A DNA stretch of 64,000 bases from Dyadobacter flavalbus (GTDB taxonomy: Bacteria > Bacteroidota > Bacteroidia > Cytophagales > Spirosomataceae): NCBI RefSeq assembly GCF_006149045.1, contig NZ_VBSN01000027.1:806001-870000 (forward strand), written 5' to 3'. A model generated the notes under the pieces. The model saw nothing but the letters and a program-made list of their open reading frames with translations. It was not told the origin of the DNA and did not search any database. This document shows, in pieces, positions 27,567 through 36,623 of this stretch. The number at the start of each line of letters is the position of its first letter. The stretch's first letter is position 1. The translations under genes were made by a program, and so were the position numbers.

Positions 27567-28649
27567 TTAGTTTTTGACAAAAGGCAATTTTACTACTTTG
27601 GCTTTCAGTAATCTGTCACGGACTTTTACAAAAATTTCCGTGTCAGGCTTGCTGTACGCGGCTGGAACATATCCCATACCGATGCCTTTCTGTAAAGTAG
27701 GCGATTGGGTGCCGGAAGTAACTTCGCCCAGTTTGTGGCCGTCTGCATCGCACAGTTCATAATGGCCTCTCGGGATTCCTCTGTCGATCATTTCAAAACC
27801 GATGAGTTTTCTTTTCAGACCGGCTTCTTTCTGTTGTTTCAATGCAGCCGAACTGATGAAATCTTTGTTGAATTTGGTAACCCAGCCCAATCCGGCTTCC
27901 AGCGGAGAAGTCGTATCGTCAATGTCATTTCCATAAAGGCAAAACCCTTTTTCCAGCCTCAAAGTATCCCTTGCACCCAATCCGACGGGCTTGATCCCGA
28001 ATTCTTCCCCGGCTTCAAAAATGGCATTCCACATTTTTTCAGCATCCTTTTTATCCACATATATTTCGAAACCGCCGGAGCCAGTATACCCCGTTGCCGA
28101 AATAATAACATTTTCAATTCCGGCCATTTCTCCGATTTTAAACGTATAATATTCCATGGCAGCCAGGTTTTCACTTGTCAGTTTTTGCAGCGTAGCCGTT
28201 GCATCCGGACCCTGAACCGCAAGCAGGCAAAGATCATCGGAAAGGTTATCCATTGCTGCGCCTTCCGTATTCTGGCTCTGGATCCAGTTCCAGTCTTTTT
28301 CTATATTGGAAGCATTTACGACCAGAAAATATTCATCGTCACTGACTTTATAAACCAGCAGGTCATCTACAATTCCGCCGGCAGCATTGGGCAGATAACT
28401 GTACTGTACTTTTCCGTTATACAAAGCCGAGGCATCATTGGAAGTAACTTTCTGCACAAGAGCGGTTGCATTCGGCCCTTTGATGCTGAATTCGCCCATA
28501 TGCGATACGTCAAAAACGCCGACATTATTTCTTACAGTGTGGTGTTCATCAAGATCCGAGGAATAGCGCACAGGCATTTCAAAACCGGCAAAAGGAACCA
28601 TTTTGGCACCAAGCCGGACATGGACATGATGTAGCGGGACAGTTTTCAT
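27567..28649 (-). CDS. gcvT: Glycine cleavage system T protein (aminomethyltransferase)
   Basis: This 360-residue protein transfers the methylene group from H-protein-bound aminomethyl to tetrahydrofolate, releasing ammonia. Clear family segments are [25 protein letters not shown] (including the folate-binding region), [39 protein letters not shown] and [21 protein letters not shown]. Length is normal. It starts a run of eight minus-strand genes extending to 19195. No other gcv genes are in the window. Confidence 0.95.
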   Translation of the reverse strand: MKTVPLHHVHVRLGAKMVPFAGFEMPVRYSSDLDEHHTVRNNVGVFDVSHMGEFSIKGPNATALVQKVTSNDASALYNGKVQYSYLPNAAGGIVDDLLVYKVSDDEYFLVVNASNIEKDWNWIQSQNTEGAAMDNLSDDLCLLAVQGPDATATLQKLTSENLAAMEYYTFKIGEMAGIENVIISATGYTGSGGFEIYVDKKDAEKMWNAIFEAGEEFGIKPVGLGARDTLRLEKGFCLYGNDIDDTTSPLEAGLGWVTKFNKDFISSAALKQQKEAGLKRKLIGFEMIDRGIPRGHYELCDADGHKLGEVTSGTQSPTLQKGIGMGYVPAAYSKPDTEIFVKVRDRLLKAKVVKLPFVKN

Positions 28650-28810
28650 GAATGATTAATTGGTTCACATTAATTTACAAAAGTAGGTAAAGCCGGTCAA
28701 AGCGACACAAAAAACTCTTTTTTCAGAAACAAGGATGTGGTTTTTTGAAGTATATTGTGAAAATATAGGTTAAAAGGTTTATTTATGAGCATTGATTACA
28801 TTTCGGAAAT

Positions 28811-29980
28811 ATGAAGAAATACTTGTTGATCCTTTCGGTTATTTGCATGGCCGGAAAGTTGTATGCGCAGACTGCCACTTTCAGCGGTGAAGTTATTGAT
28901 GACAACATCAGCATTGGATACGGCGTAACGACAGGCGATGTGGACGGTGACGGAAAGCAGGATATTTTGCTGGCTGACAAAAAGGAAATTGTCTGGTATA
29001 AAAACCCGGGTAAAAAAAGTGAAAAATGGGTCCGGTATATCATTGCAAAAGACCTTACCGATCAGGATAATGTATGCATTGCGGCCAGAGATATTGACGG
29101 CGACGGAAAAGTGGAGGTAGCGGTCGGGGCGCAATGGAACCCTTCGGAAACCAAGGATGCAAAAAAATCCGGAGCCGTATTTTACATGGTTTCTCCCGAT
29201 GACAGAACGCAGCTTTGGGAACCTGTGCGCCTGCACCACGAAGTGACGATTCACCGCATGCAATGGTTGAAAAAAGCAGACGGCGGATTTCAGCTGGCCG
29301 TACTGCCGTTGCACGGTGAAGGAAATACCGGCGGACAGGGCGCTGGCGTAAAGCTCATAACATTTGACGTGCCTGAAAACCGGAAAGGCATCTGGAGCTA
29401 CGAATTGCTGGAAACCAATATGCATATGACGCATAACATGAATCCGATGGAAGTGCCGGGAAGGATTCTCGGACTTGCCGTTGCAGGAAAAGAAGGCGTG
29501 CAGGTTTTTCTGAACGGGGCGGATGGATGGGCTGCATCTGGAAACTGGATGGTTCCAAACAAGGGCGTCGGGGAAATCAGAACGGGAAGTCTGAGTAAAA
29601 ACCAGCTTTTTACGGCAACGATTGAGCCCATGCATGGGAATTCTGTTGTCGTTTATTCCAAAGACAACCGGACGGTGCTTACAGACAAAATAAAAGAAGG
29701 CCACGCCTTACTGTGTGCCGATTTTTTCGGACAGGGAAGGGATCAGATCGTTATGGGATGGCGGAATCCGGACGAAGGCGGCCGCACAGGCGTTCGCATC
29801 TTTGTCGGTTCTGATGCTGAGGGCAAAAAATGGCAGGAATATGTACTGGATGAAAAAATAAAGATTGCCTGTGAAGATATTTCATCCGACGACCTTGACG
29901 GCGACGGTGATCTGGACATTATTGCTTCCGGACGAGCCACAAAAAACGTAGCGGTTTACTGGAACCAGCTTAAAAAGTAA
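28811..29980 (+). CDS. Secreted VCBS/FG-GAP repeat protein
   Basis: This 389-residue protein has a signal peptide (KYLLILSVICMAGKLYAQ). Calcium-binding propeller loops are less regular than in the two related proteins of this window: GDVDGDGKQDILLAD, DIDGDGKVEVAVG, FFGQGRDQIVMG and DLDGDGDLDIIASG. Aromatic strands KNVAVYWN and IVWYKNPG resemble those of the protein at 3965-5170. There is no sorting domain. It is a single gene with a strong bidirectional terminator after it. Function is unknown. Confidence 0.78.
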   Translation: MKKYLLILSVICMAGKLYAQTATFSGEVIDDNISIGYGVTTGDVDGDGKQDILLADKKEIVWYKNPGKKSEKWVRYIIAKDLTDQDNVCIAARDIDGDGKVEVAVGAQWNPSETKDAKKSGAVFYMVSPDDRTQLWEPVRLHHEVTIHRMQWLKKADGGFQLAVLPLHGEGNTGGQGAGVKLITFDVPENRKGIWSYELLETNMHMTHNMNPMEVPGRILGLAVAGKEGVQVFLNGADGWAASGNWMVPNKGVGEIRTGSLSKNQLFTATIEPMHGNSVVVYSKDNRTVLTDKIKEGHALLCADFFGQGRDQIVMGWRNPDEGGRTGVRIFVGSDAEGKKWQEYVLDEKIKIACEDISSDDLDGDGDLDIIASGRATKNVAVYWNQLKK

Positions 29981-30001
29981 CCGGATTATAGTTGTCATAA
30001 T

Positions 30002-30037
30002 AAAAAAGGGACCGCAGTTGTATGCAGTCCCTTTTTT
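30002..30037. terminator. Bidirectional terminator
   Basis: AAAAAAGGGAC-c-GCA / TGC-a-GTCCCTTTTTT forms a long stem with one mismatch and a 6-base loop between convergent genes. T-runs are present on both strands. Confidence 0.85.
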
Positions 30038-30064
30038 ATTGTATTCAAAGTTTCTTTTCAGGTC

Positions 30065-30745
30065 TTAATCCCTGCGGCCCATCAAAATGCTTACATAATA
30101 AAGCAAAGTAGCCAGCGAACCGATTGCGGCAACGAGATACGTACGTGCTGCCCATTTCAATGCATCGGCAGACATGATGTATTCTCTTTCATTTACAATC
30201 CGGTTGCTTTTGATCCAGGCCAGCGCGCGGTTACTTGCATCGTATTCCACCGGCAGTGTAATAAAGCTGAACAATGTAGTCGCTGCAAACAGTGCAACAC
30301 CAATTGTTAAAGGAATCACTGTTGTATTGATCAAAAGGATTCCGGCCAGAATGACCCACTGCATGTAGCTGGAAGCTATGCTCAGAAACGGTACCATTTG
30401 CGAACGGAACTGCAGCCATTTGTAAGCCGTCGCATGCTGCACGGCATGTCCGCATTCGTGCGAAGCAACTGCCGCCGCCGACACACTGCGTCCGTGATAC
30501 ACATCCGGGCTTAGGTTGACTGTTTTATCCTGTGGATTGTAATGGTCAGTGAGTCTTCCTTCAACTGACAATACTCTTACATCGTAAATTCCGTTTTCAC
30601 GAAGCATTGTTTCGGCAATTTCCCTGCCGCTCATTCCGTTGCTCAAACCAACTTGTGAGTATTCTTCAAATTTACTCTTCAGACGCCATTGCACATAAAA
30701 GCTAATGCCCATGACGAGTATACCAATCAAATATATGCCGCCCAT
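30065..30745 (-). CDS. YugP-type zinc metallopeptidase (membrane)
   Basis: This 226-residue protein belongs to the neutral zinc metallopeptidase family typified by YugP (PF04298). The zinc-binding HECGHAVQH motif is at residues 96-104, preceded by LSPDVYHGRSVSAAAVAS. There is one N-terminal membrane segment (IYLIGILVMGISFYVQW) and two more around 115-170. It is an inner membrane protein; its substrate is unknown. It is 7 bases downstream of the heptose nucleotidyltransferase gene and ends the panD-to-here operon. Confidence 0.88.
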   Translation of the reverse strand: MGGIYLIGILVMGISFYVQWRLKSKFEEYSQVGLSNGMSGREIAETMLRENGIYDVRVLSVEGRLTDHYNPQDKTVNLSPDVYHGRSVSAAAVASHECGHAVQHATAYKWLQFRSQMVPFLSIASSYMQWVILAGILLINTTVIPLTIGVALFAATTLFSFITLPVEYDASNRALAWIKSNRIVNEREYIMSADALKWAARTYLVAAIGSLATLLYYVSILMGRRD

Positions 30746-30752
30746 AATTTTT

Positions 30753-31241
30753 CTAGTTATATCCCTGTTTTATTTTTTCAATCAGTGAACTGGTCGAGTA
30801 ACCCTGTACAAGGGCAATCGTTTTAACTTCACCTCCATTACTTAAAACAAAATCCGCGCCAGCAATGTTTTCAATCGAATAATCATCTCCTTTTACCAAA
30901 ATGTCAGGTTTTACTGCCTCAATAAGCTGACTTGGCGTCGGGTCGTCGAACAAAATGACAGCATCAACGAATGAAAGTGCTGCCATCAGGCGTGCTCTTG
31001 CATATTCGTTCACAACGGGACGCGAAGGCCCTTTCAGGCGGCTTACGGATGCGTCTGTGTTCAAACCTAAAATCAGTCTGTCGCCCAGAGCGCGTGCTTT
31101 TTCGAGATAATCAATGTGCCCGAGATGGACAATATCAAAGCATCCGTTCGTAAAAACAACTTTCTGTCCTGCCCGCTGCCAGTCTCCGATTGTGGTAATT
31201 GCTTCTTCCAGTCTTAAGATTTTGCTTTCGGTATGATTCAT
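30753..31241 (-). CDS. rfaE2: D-glycero-beta-D-manno-heptose 1-phosphate adenylyltransferase
   Basis: This nucleotidyltransferase of about 162 residues is homologous to the C-terminal half of HldE. It makes ADP-heptose for lipopolysaccharide core synthesis. VVFTNGCFDIVHLGHIDYLEKA carries the HxGH nucleotide-binding motif, and LGLNTDASVSRLKGPSRPV and VKGDDY are conserved. The ATG at 31241 (MNHTESK) is preferred; an in-frame ATG at 31277 would add 12 unlikely residues. The kinase half (rfaE1) is not here, so this organism encodes the two activities separately. It is in an operon with the flippase-like gene. Confidence 0.88.
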   Translation of the reverse strand: MNHTESKILRLEEAITTIGDWQRAGQKVVFTNGCFDIVHLGHIDYLEKARALGDRLILGLNTDASVSRLKGPSRPVVNEYARARLMAALSFVDAVILFDDPTPSQLIEAVKPDILVKGDDYSIENIAGADFVLSNGGEVKTIALVQGYSTSSLIEKIKQGYN

Positions 31242-31316
31242 GGATAAGTTGGTTTTCAGAAGTCGGAAATCTGTCAAAAATTAAAATTTGCCGTTAATGC
31301 CAATATCAGAAATAAT

Positions 31317-32351
31317 CTAGCTTTTGGCGGTAACATGTGCTTCCTGTTCCACAGGTTTCTTGCTTTTGGTCAGCACATACAGGAATGCCAGCGCGCCTGT
31401 AATCAGCATAAAAATCATTTGTGCGCCGTGAATGAAAGTCGCAAGCGTAATTCCGTCATTCTGGGAAAGTCCGTAAAGCACCATGACGTTGCCAACCAGA
31501 AGATGATAGGCGCCGATTCCTCCCTGCGTAGGAGCCGTCATGCCAATGGCACCGACTACAAGCAAAGTAAGACCGGCAAGCGGACCCAGATCCGAAGTTT
31601 CCGGAATGCAGAAAAAAAGCACGTAAGAAACCAGATAATACATGACCCAGATGGCAATGGTGCTCAGAATGAACAATCCGGGACTACGCAGCTTTCTGAT
31701 GCTCAGTAATCCTTCAAGCATTCCTTTCACAAAAAGCAGTATTTTCTGAATAATAGCATGCTGCTGAAGTTTGTTCCGGAAAGCCAGGTTCCTGTAAATA
31801 AATACGGCAGCAGCTGAAATCAGCACAATTCCTGCGAGCAGAACGATCAGCAGCATACTGCTGCCTGAGCTTCCTTGTCCGCCGGCAACTTTACTCTGAA
31901 AAAAATCGGTGAAAAAAGTACTCAGGCGATTGAATTCAAGAACAAAGTTCAGGCCGATCATGACGAGCAGAACAAGCACATCAAAAATTCTTTCGGCCAC
32001 GACCGTACCAAAACTCAGGTTTACAGGAATGCGTTCAAGTCGGTACAATGTGCCGCATCGGGTAACTTCGCCCATTCTGGGAACAATGTAATTGGCAAAA
32101 TAACCCGTAAGAACGGAAATGATGCTGTTCCAGAGCCCGGGTTTATGTCCGAGCGGTTCCATCAGCATTCCCCAGCGCCACGCCCGTATCATATGTGCAC
32201 AGAGCAGAAAAAAACAGGAAACAGCAATCCATCTCCAGTCCGACTCCGCAAATCTGTCCAGCATTTCTGCAAGGTTGATATCTTTGAATACAAACCAGAT
32301 CAGACCGCCTGCAAGCAAGAGCGATACCGCATAGCGTAGTATATTTTTCAT
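31317..32351 (-). CDS. Lysylphosphatidylglycerol synthase TM-domain (flippase-like, UPF0104) protein
   Basis: This 344-residue integral membrane protein has about eight hydrophobic helices. The LPG_synthase_TM/UPF0104 signatures are RAWRWGMLMEPLGHKPGLWNSIISVLTGYFANYIVPRMGEVTRC and a late APTQGGIGAYHLLVGNVMVLYG. The catalytic aminoacyltransferase domain of MprF is absent, so it is a membrane-only relative, possibly a lipid flippase. It lies 45 bases downstream of panD, a pairing I recall as common in Bacteroidota genomes. Confidence 0.85.
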   Translation of the reverse strand: MKNILRYAVSLLLAGGLIWFVFKDINLAEMLDRFAESDWRWIAVSCFFLLCAHMIRAWRWGMLMEPLGHKPGLWNSIISVLTGYFANYIVPRMGEVTRCGTLYRLERIPVNLSFGTVVAERIFDVLVLLVMIGLNFVLEFNRLSTFFTDFFQSKVAGGQGSSGSSMLLIVLLAGIVLISAAAVFIYRNLAFRNKLQQHAIIQKILLFVKGMLEGLLSIRKLRSPGLFILSTIAIWVMYYLVSYVLFFCIPETSDLGPLAGLTLLVVGAIGMTAPTQGGIGAYHLLVGNVMVLYGLSQNDGITLATFIHGAQMIFMLITGALAFLYVLTKSKKPVEQEAHVTAKS

Positions 32352-32396
32352 TGGCTATAAAATAGTGAATGTTAGTGCAATAAAAATAAATCTACA

Positions 32397-32747
32397 TTAG
32401 ACTACCAAACGGTTGTTATGATCCGGGAAAACAATCATGGGTTTAAAGGTTTTTGCTTCTTCCTGCGATATGGAACCATAGGCTATAATGATAATAATGT
32501 CGCCGATCTGGACTCTTCTTGCTGCTGCGCCGTTAAGGCAAATCATGCCGCTGCCGCGCTCGCCTTTGATGACATAGGTTACAAAACGTTCGCCGTTGTT
32601 GTTGTTTACAATATGCACCTGTTCATTTTCAACTAATCCGGCGGCATCTATAAGATCTTCATCAATAGTGATGCTTCCTACATAATTCAATTCAGCCTGG
32701 GTTACTTTTACCCGGTGAATCTTCGATTTCATGATTGTTATTTGCAT
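32397..32747 (-). CDS. panD: Aspartate 1-decarboxylase
   Basis: This 116-residue pyruvoyl enzyme makes beta-alanine from aspartate for pantothenate synthesis. The proenzyme self-cleaves at Gly24-Ser25 in [10 protein letters not shown] to create the pyruvoyl group. [55 protein letters not shown] and IIIIAYG are all conserved. Length is normal. panC, the other branch of the pathway, is 1.8 kb away with an unrelated oxidoreductase between. Confidence 0.96.
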   Translation of the reverse strand: MQITIMKSKIHRVKVTQAELNYVGSITIDEDLIDAAGLVENEQVHIVNNNNGERFVTYVIKGERGSGMICLNGAAARRVQIGDIIIIIAYGSISQEEAKTFKPMIVFPDHNNRLVV

Positions 32748-33047
32748 TCCCTTTTAGGTCGAGATTCTGATTGATTCGCATTAATTCCCAAAGTTACAGG
32801 AATAATATGCAGCCTTCAAAACATCAGTATGCTGCTTAGGGTTCCAATCCGTTCTCTGCCGGCATCCGGTATGGAGATGTGAAATAAAAACGGGCACAGC
32901 CATGCGGGATCAGCCGCTATTCATTCATACAGTGCCTTTGGCCCTGCCAAGACATTATTATATTCCGGCGCTGATCCATAGCATAAGTAATAATTCGAAT
33001 ATGGATGCTTTATCCTTATTATCAACTTTTTTCCATTAAAAGATCCA
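32748..33047. other. Intergenic region upstream of panD and the Tat oxidoreductase
   Basis: This is a 300-base divergent gap that must carry promoters for panD (minus) and the Gfo/Idh/MocA gene (plus). I saw no exact TAnnTTTG element, no strong hairpin and no recognisable short gene in it. Confidence 0.4.
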
Positions 33048-34520
33048 ATGAGTACAGAAAATAAACCGAAGGATGTTTCTCGCCGTGACTTTTTACAAAA
33101 GAGTACGGCAGCGGCAATTGGCAGTTTTTTTATAGTTCCCCGTCATGTTTTAGGTAAAGGATATCGTGCACCGAGTGATAAACTGAATATTGCCGGAGTC
33201 GGGGTTGGAGGTAAAGGTTTTTCGGATACAAATAACGCATGGAACAAAGGAGCTGAAAATCTGGTCGCATTGTGCGATGTGGACTGGGGACAGGCTAAAA
33301 AGAATTTTGAACTGCATCCGGACGCCAAAAAATACAAGGATTTCCGCAAGATGTTTGATGAAATGGAAAAGGACATCGACGCGGTTACGGTTTCAACCAC
33401 AGACCATATGCATGCCATTATTGCCATGGCAGCCATGCAGAGAGGAAAACACGTTTATGTTCAGAAACCTTTAACGCACGATATTTACGAAGCGCGCATG
33501 CTGACCGAAGCTGCACGGAAATACAAGGTTGTAACACAAATGGGAAATCAGGGCGCGTCAAACCCTGCACAAACCCAGATGAAAGAATGGTTTAACAAAG
33601 GCCTCATCGGAAATGTACATGAAGCGCACGTATGGACAAACCGTCCCGTGTGGCCGCAGGGCATTCCGGTTCCTACGGGCAAGTTTGACGTGCCTTCGGA
33701 CATTGACTGGGAACTTTGGGTCGGCTCGGCAGAATGGGTGGATTACAACCCGGCATGGCATCCTTTCAAATGGCGCGGCTGGTGGAATTTCGGAACGGGC
33801 GCTCTGGGCGATATGGGCTGTCACCTGATCGATCCGGCTTTCCGTACGCTCGGACTTGGTTATCCAACGGAACTGGAATGCAGCGTAGGCCAGGTTTTCA
33901 TTAAAGACTGGACTCCGGAATATATTCCTGAAGGCTGCCCGCCGTCTTCACGTGTACAGCTGAAATTTCCTGCCAACAAAATAAACAAGTCGGAAGTTAC
34001 GCTTACATGGCACGACGGCGGTCTGCGTCCTTTCCATCCGGAACTGATCCCGGCAAACGATCCGCTCGGAGAACCGGACAGCAGCAACGGCGTTCTGTTA
34101 ATTGGTGAAAAAGGCGTGATGACCTGCGGTACGTATGGAATTGACCCGAAAGTATATCTGAAAGACGGTACCAAGCTGGAATACAAACAAGGTGATTTCG
34201 GTAACAAGTATACCGTTATGCCGGAGTTTGGCCATCATGTTTCCTGGTCCGATGCCTGCAAAGCCGGTTTTAACAGCAAGGAGCACAAGGCACTTACATC
34301 TTCTTTCGACTACGCAGGTCCTTTGACTGAAACCGTTATCATGGGAAATCTTGGTATCCGCAGTTATAACCTGCGTGAAGCGAAAGCAGACGGAAAAGGG
34401 TTTAACTATCCGGGCCGCAAGAAGCTGTTATGGGACGGCAACAACATGAAGATAACCAACTTCGACGGTGCAAACCAGTTTGTAAAACGCAAATACAGAG
34501 GCGACTGGAAATTGTCCTAA
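33048..34520 (+). CDS. Tat-exported Gfo/Idh/MocA family oxidoreductase
   Basis: This 490-residue protein begins with a twin-arginine signal (VSRRDFLQKSTAAAIGSFF), so it is predicted to be folded with its NAD(P) cofactor and exported to the periplasm. The N-terminal Rossmann domain contains IAGVGVGGKGFSDTNNAWNKGAEN-type loops, HVYVQKPLTHDIYEA carries the conserved catalytic-site Lys of the family, and MGNQGASNPAQTQMKEW follows. Such exported members are abundant in Cytophagales and may act on glycosides or inositol-like compounds. The gene sits between panD and panC, which normally neighbour each other, and has its own bidirectional terminator. Confidence 0.88.
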   Translation: MSTENKPKDVSRRDFLQKSTAAAIGSFFIVPRHVLGKGYRAPSDKLNIAGVGVGGKGFSDTNNAWNKGAENLVALCDVDWGQAKKNFELHPDAKKYKDFRKMFDEMEKDIDAVTVSTTDHMHAIIAMAAMQRGKHVYVQKPLTHDIYEARMLTEAARKYKVVTQMGNQGASNPAQTQMKEWFNKGLIGNVHEAHVWTNRPVWPQGIPVPTGKFDVPSDIDWELWVGSAEWVDYNPAWHPFKWRGWWNFGTGALGDMGCHLIDPAFRTLGLGYPTELECSVGQVFIKDWTPEYIPEGCPPSSRVQLKFPANKINKSEVTLTWHDGGLRPFHPELIPANDPLGEPDSSNGVLLIGEKGVMTCGTYGIDPKVYLKDGTKLEYKQGDFGNKYTVMPEFGHHVSWSDACKAGFNSKEHKALTSSFDYAGPLTETVIMGNLGIRSYNLREAKADGKGFNYPGRKKLLWDGNNMKITNFDGANQFVKRKYRGDWKLS

Positions 34521-34526
34521 ATATAG

Positions 34527-34567
34527 AACATCCGTAACGTTGCAGCTTTTGCAGCGTTACGGATGTT
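34527..34567. terminator. Bidirectional terminator between the oxidoreductase and panC
   Basis: A perfect 13-bp stem, AACATCCGTAACG / CGTTACGGATGTT, has inner pairing around TGCA...TGCA. It separates the convergent oxidoreductase and panC genes and touches the panC stop codon. Confidence 0.8.
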
Positions 34568-35409
34568 TAAAAAACGATGTTGTCAATCAATCGTACCGGG
34601 CCGAGGAAAACGGCGATGCAAATGGCATTGCTTCCTTCCGGGCCAATGCGCTCTGCAGACTGCAGCGTTTTAAGGTCAACAACCTCTATATAATCAAGTG
34701 TAAATCCGCTGGTTGCAAGCAATTCATTTTTTGCGAGTTCAGTAACGTCATCAACCGGTTTGCCTGCAAGCAGGTTTTCTTTTGCTGATGTCAGCACTTT
34801 GTAAATGGCCGGAGCAATATTTCTTTCACTTTCATTGAGCCGCCTGTTTCTGGAAGACATGGCCAGTCCGTCCTGCTCGCGTACAGTCGGGCATACGACG
34901 AGTTCCAGATCAAACGAAAGGTCCGCTACAAGCCTTTTAATAATGGAAACCTGCTGCAGATCTTTCTGCCCGAAATAAGCCTTATGCGGCCGGACGATAT
35001 TAAAGAGCTTTGAAACCACAATTCCGACCCCATTGAAGTGACCCGGCCGGGAAGCGCCTTCCATAACCGTTTCAAGCGTTCCGAAATTGATTTTCAGCAC
35101 AGCTGCTTCGGGATACATTTCTTCGACGGACGGGGCAAAAACAGCCGAGCAGCCGGCTTTTTCAAGCATGGCATAATCTTCTTCGGGCGTTCTGGGATAT
35201 TTCAGAAGATCTTCGGGATTATTGAACTGCGTGGGATTGACAAAGATGCTGCAAACCGTAATGTCCGTCTGCCGGATAGCGCTTTCGATCAGTGAAATAT
35301 GTCCTTCGTGCAAGGCGCCCATGGTAGGAACAAGGCCGACGGTACGTTGCTTTAAAAGCTGCTGATCGAGATAATTTCTGAGGCTTTTGACTGAAGTAAA
35401 TACTTCCAT
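34567..35409 (-). CDS. panC: Pantothenate synthetase (pantoate-beta-alanine ligase)
   Basis: This 280-residue cytoplasmic enzyme joins pantoate and beta-alanine using ATP. Signatures: LVPTMGALHEGHISLIE with the HxGH motif, FVNPTQFNNPEDLLKYPRTPEED, RPGHFNGVGIVVSKLFNIVRPHKAYFGQKDLQQ, and LAMSSRNRRL (the KMSKS-like loop). Length is normal. The gene is divergent from the glgA-like gene at 35615. panD, which supplies its beta-alanine, lies beyond the inserted oxidoreductase gene. Confidence 0.96.
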   Translation of the reverse strand: MEVFTSVKSLRNYLDQQLLKQRTVGLVPTMGALHEGHISLIESAIRQTDITVCSIFVNPTQFNNPEDLLKYPRTPEEDYAMLEKAGCSAVFAPSVEEMYPEAAVLKINFGTLETVMEGASRPGHFNGVGIVVSKLFNIVRPHKAYFGQKDLQQVSIIKRLVADLSFDLELVVCPTVREQDGLAMSSRNRRLNESERNIAPAIYKVLTSAKENLLAGKPVDDVTELAKNELLATSGFTLDYIEVVDLKTLQSAERIGPEGSNAICIAVFLGPVRLIDNIVF

Positions 35410-35548
35410 TTAAAATATAAATCAGGGGCAGTAAGCAAATCCTTTCCTGTGCTTTTTAACCTGGGCAGGAACAACAGGCAGGATTCAAGAATATCTGAGG
35501 CAGGCAATCCCAATCTGAACGCAATATTACATTTAGTTTGGAATATCT

Positions 35549-35580
35549 TTTGAAAATGCGATTTTTTTTGTATAATTTTG
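35549..35580 (+). promoter_or_regulatory. Candidate promoter of the glgA-like gene
   Basis: TTTG (35549-35552) and TAATTTTG (35573-35580) are separated by 20 bases. This is a full match to the Bacteroidota -33/-7 pattern TTTG...TAnnTTTG, 34 bases upstream of the ATG at 35615. Confidence 0.6.
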
Positions 35581-35614
35581 CAAAACTTTTTTTCACAAAC
35601 TGCTAAAAGGATCT

Positions 35615-36421
35615 ATGGAGAAACTACGAATTTTGTATGTAGCCAGTGAAATCAATCCCTTCCTTCAAACCACAGATGTTGCCGATTACGTAAGAAAACT
35701 TCCTCAGGCAATGCAAGAACTAGGTGCAGAAATCAGAATTCTGGTTCCCCGTTTTGGTTTAATCAATGAGCGCAAAAACCGGCTTCATGAAGTAGTTCGA
35801 CTGTCTGGAATAAATATTACTGTAGGAGATGAAGAAAAGCCGTTGATCATTAAAGTAGCTTCCATTCCGAATGCCAAGTTACAAGTCTATTTCATAGATA
35901 ATGATGATTACTTTCACAGAAAATCAGTATTCTTTGATAAAGAGAATAACTTTTTTGATGATAACGATGAGCGTGCCATTTTCTTTTGCAAGGGGGTGTT
36001 GGAAACCGTAAAGAAACTGGGATGGGCTCCGGATGTTGTACATTGTAATGACTGGATGACTGCTCTGATTCCGTTATATTTAAAAACCACTTATCGCAAC
36101 GATCCGATGTTCAAGGATACGAAAAGTGTGTTTACTGTGCATAATAATGCTTTTGATTACAAATTTGATGCTGATCTGCAAAGCAAGGCCAAGGCAATGG
36201 ATGTAAGTGACGAAGCTTTGTCACATCTGCATTCGGCGGATTTTGAAGGCTTTGTTAAAATCGGCTGTGCTTATGCGGATGCCGTTATCAAAGCGGACGA
36301 TCACTGCAGCGAAAGCCTGAACCAGATTTTCAATAATGCTCCGAAGCGTGTCGAGCTGGACGAGCACAATGAGAAATTCTCCGAATCGTATTACAATCTG
36401 TATACGGACCTGATGAATTGA
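35615..36421 (+). CDS. Half-length glycogen/starch synthase homologue (GT5 N-terminal domain only)
   Basis: This 268-residue protein is homologous to the N-terminal (ADP-glucose-acceptor side) domain of glycogen synthase: LRILYVASEINPFLQTTDVADYVRKLPQAM, VFTVHNNAFDYKF and DVVHCNDWMTALIPLYL. The C-terminal Rossmann domain of GlgA (~480 residues) is missing. The KxGGL ADP-glucose motif that follows the PF in true GlgA proteins is replaced by LQTTDV. The stop is followed by a good terminator, so this is a complete gene, not a frameshift. Half-length versions beside panC are, from memory, widespread in Bacteroidota. It is probably catalytically altered, and a regulatory or binding role is an inference. 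Confidence 0.75.
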   Translation: MEKLRILYVASEINPFLQTTDVADYVRKLPQAMQELGAEIRILVPRFGLINERKNRLHEVVRLSGINITVGDEEKPLIIKVASIPNAKLQVYFIDNDDYFHRKSVFFDKENNFFDDNDERAIFFCKGVLETVKKLGWAPDVVHCNDWMTALIPLYLKTTYRNDPMFKDTKSVFTVHNNAFDYKFDADLQSKAKAMDVSDEALSHLHSADFEGFVKIGCAYADAVIKADDHCSESLNQIFNNAPKRVELDEHNEKFSESYYNLYTDLMN

Positions 36422-36445
36422 TTCAGATAAAAATTTACTAAAAAC

Positions 36446-36473
36446 GGCGGCTTCATCAAGTCGCCTTTTTTTT
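36446..36473 (+). terminator. Terminator of the glgA-like gene
   Basis: GGCGGCTT / AAGTCGCC (one G-T pair) with a 4-base loop is followed by eight T residues, 24 bases after the stop codon. Confidence 0.85.
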
Positions 36474-36550
36474 GTGCCGGATTTTTTATGCTGATGTGTT
36501 CGAACACTCTTGAAGGAATAAACCAATTTCATTTTTCCGGGAAAATATAG

Positions 36551-36582
36551 TTTGTGAAGCAAGGCTGATTTCTATTTATTTG
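36551..36582 (+). promoter_or_regulatory. Candidate promoter of glmS
   Basis: TTTG (36551-36554), 20 bases, then TTTATTTG (36575-36582), one mismatch from TAnnTTTG. It is 41 bases upstream of the glmS ATG. Confidence 0.45.
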
Positions 36583-36623
36583 CACATTCTTATTTACATA
36601 CACTTAAACTTGAAACTTCTGAT

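Noticed and set aside
35615..36421. Frameshifted or truncated glgA
   Set aside because: The stop codon is followed after 24 bases by a good terminator. No C-terminal GT1-like sequence is visible in any frame downstream before glmS, and the short form is known in other Bacteroidota.
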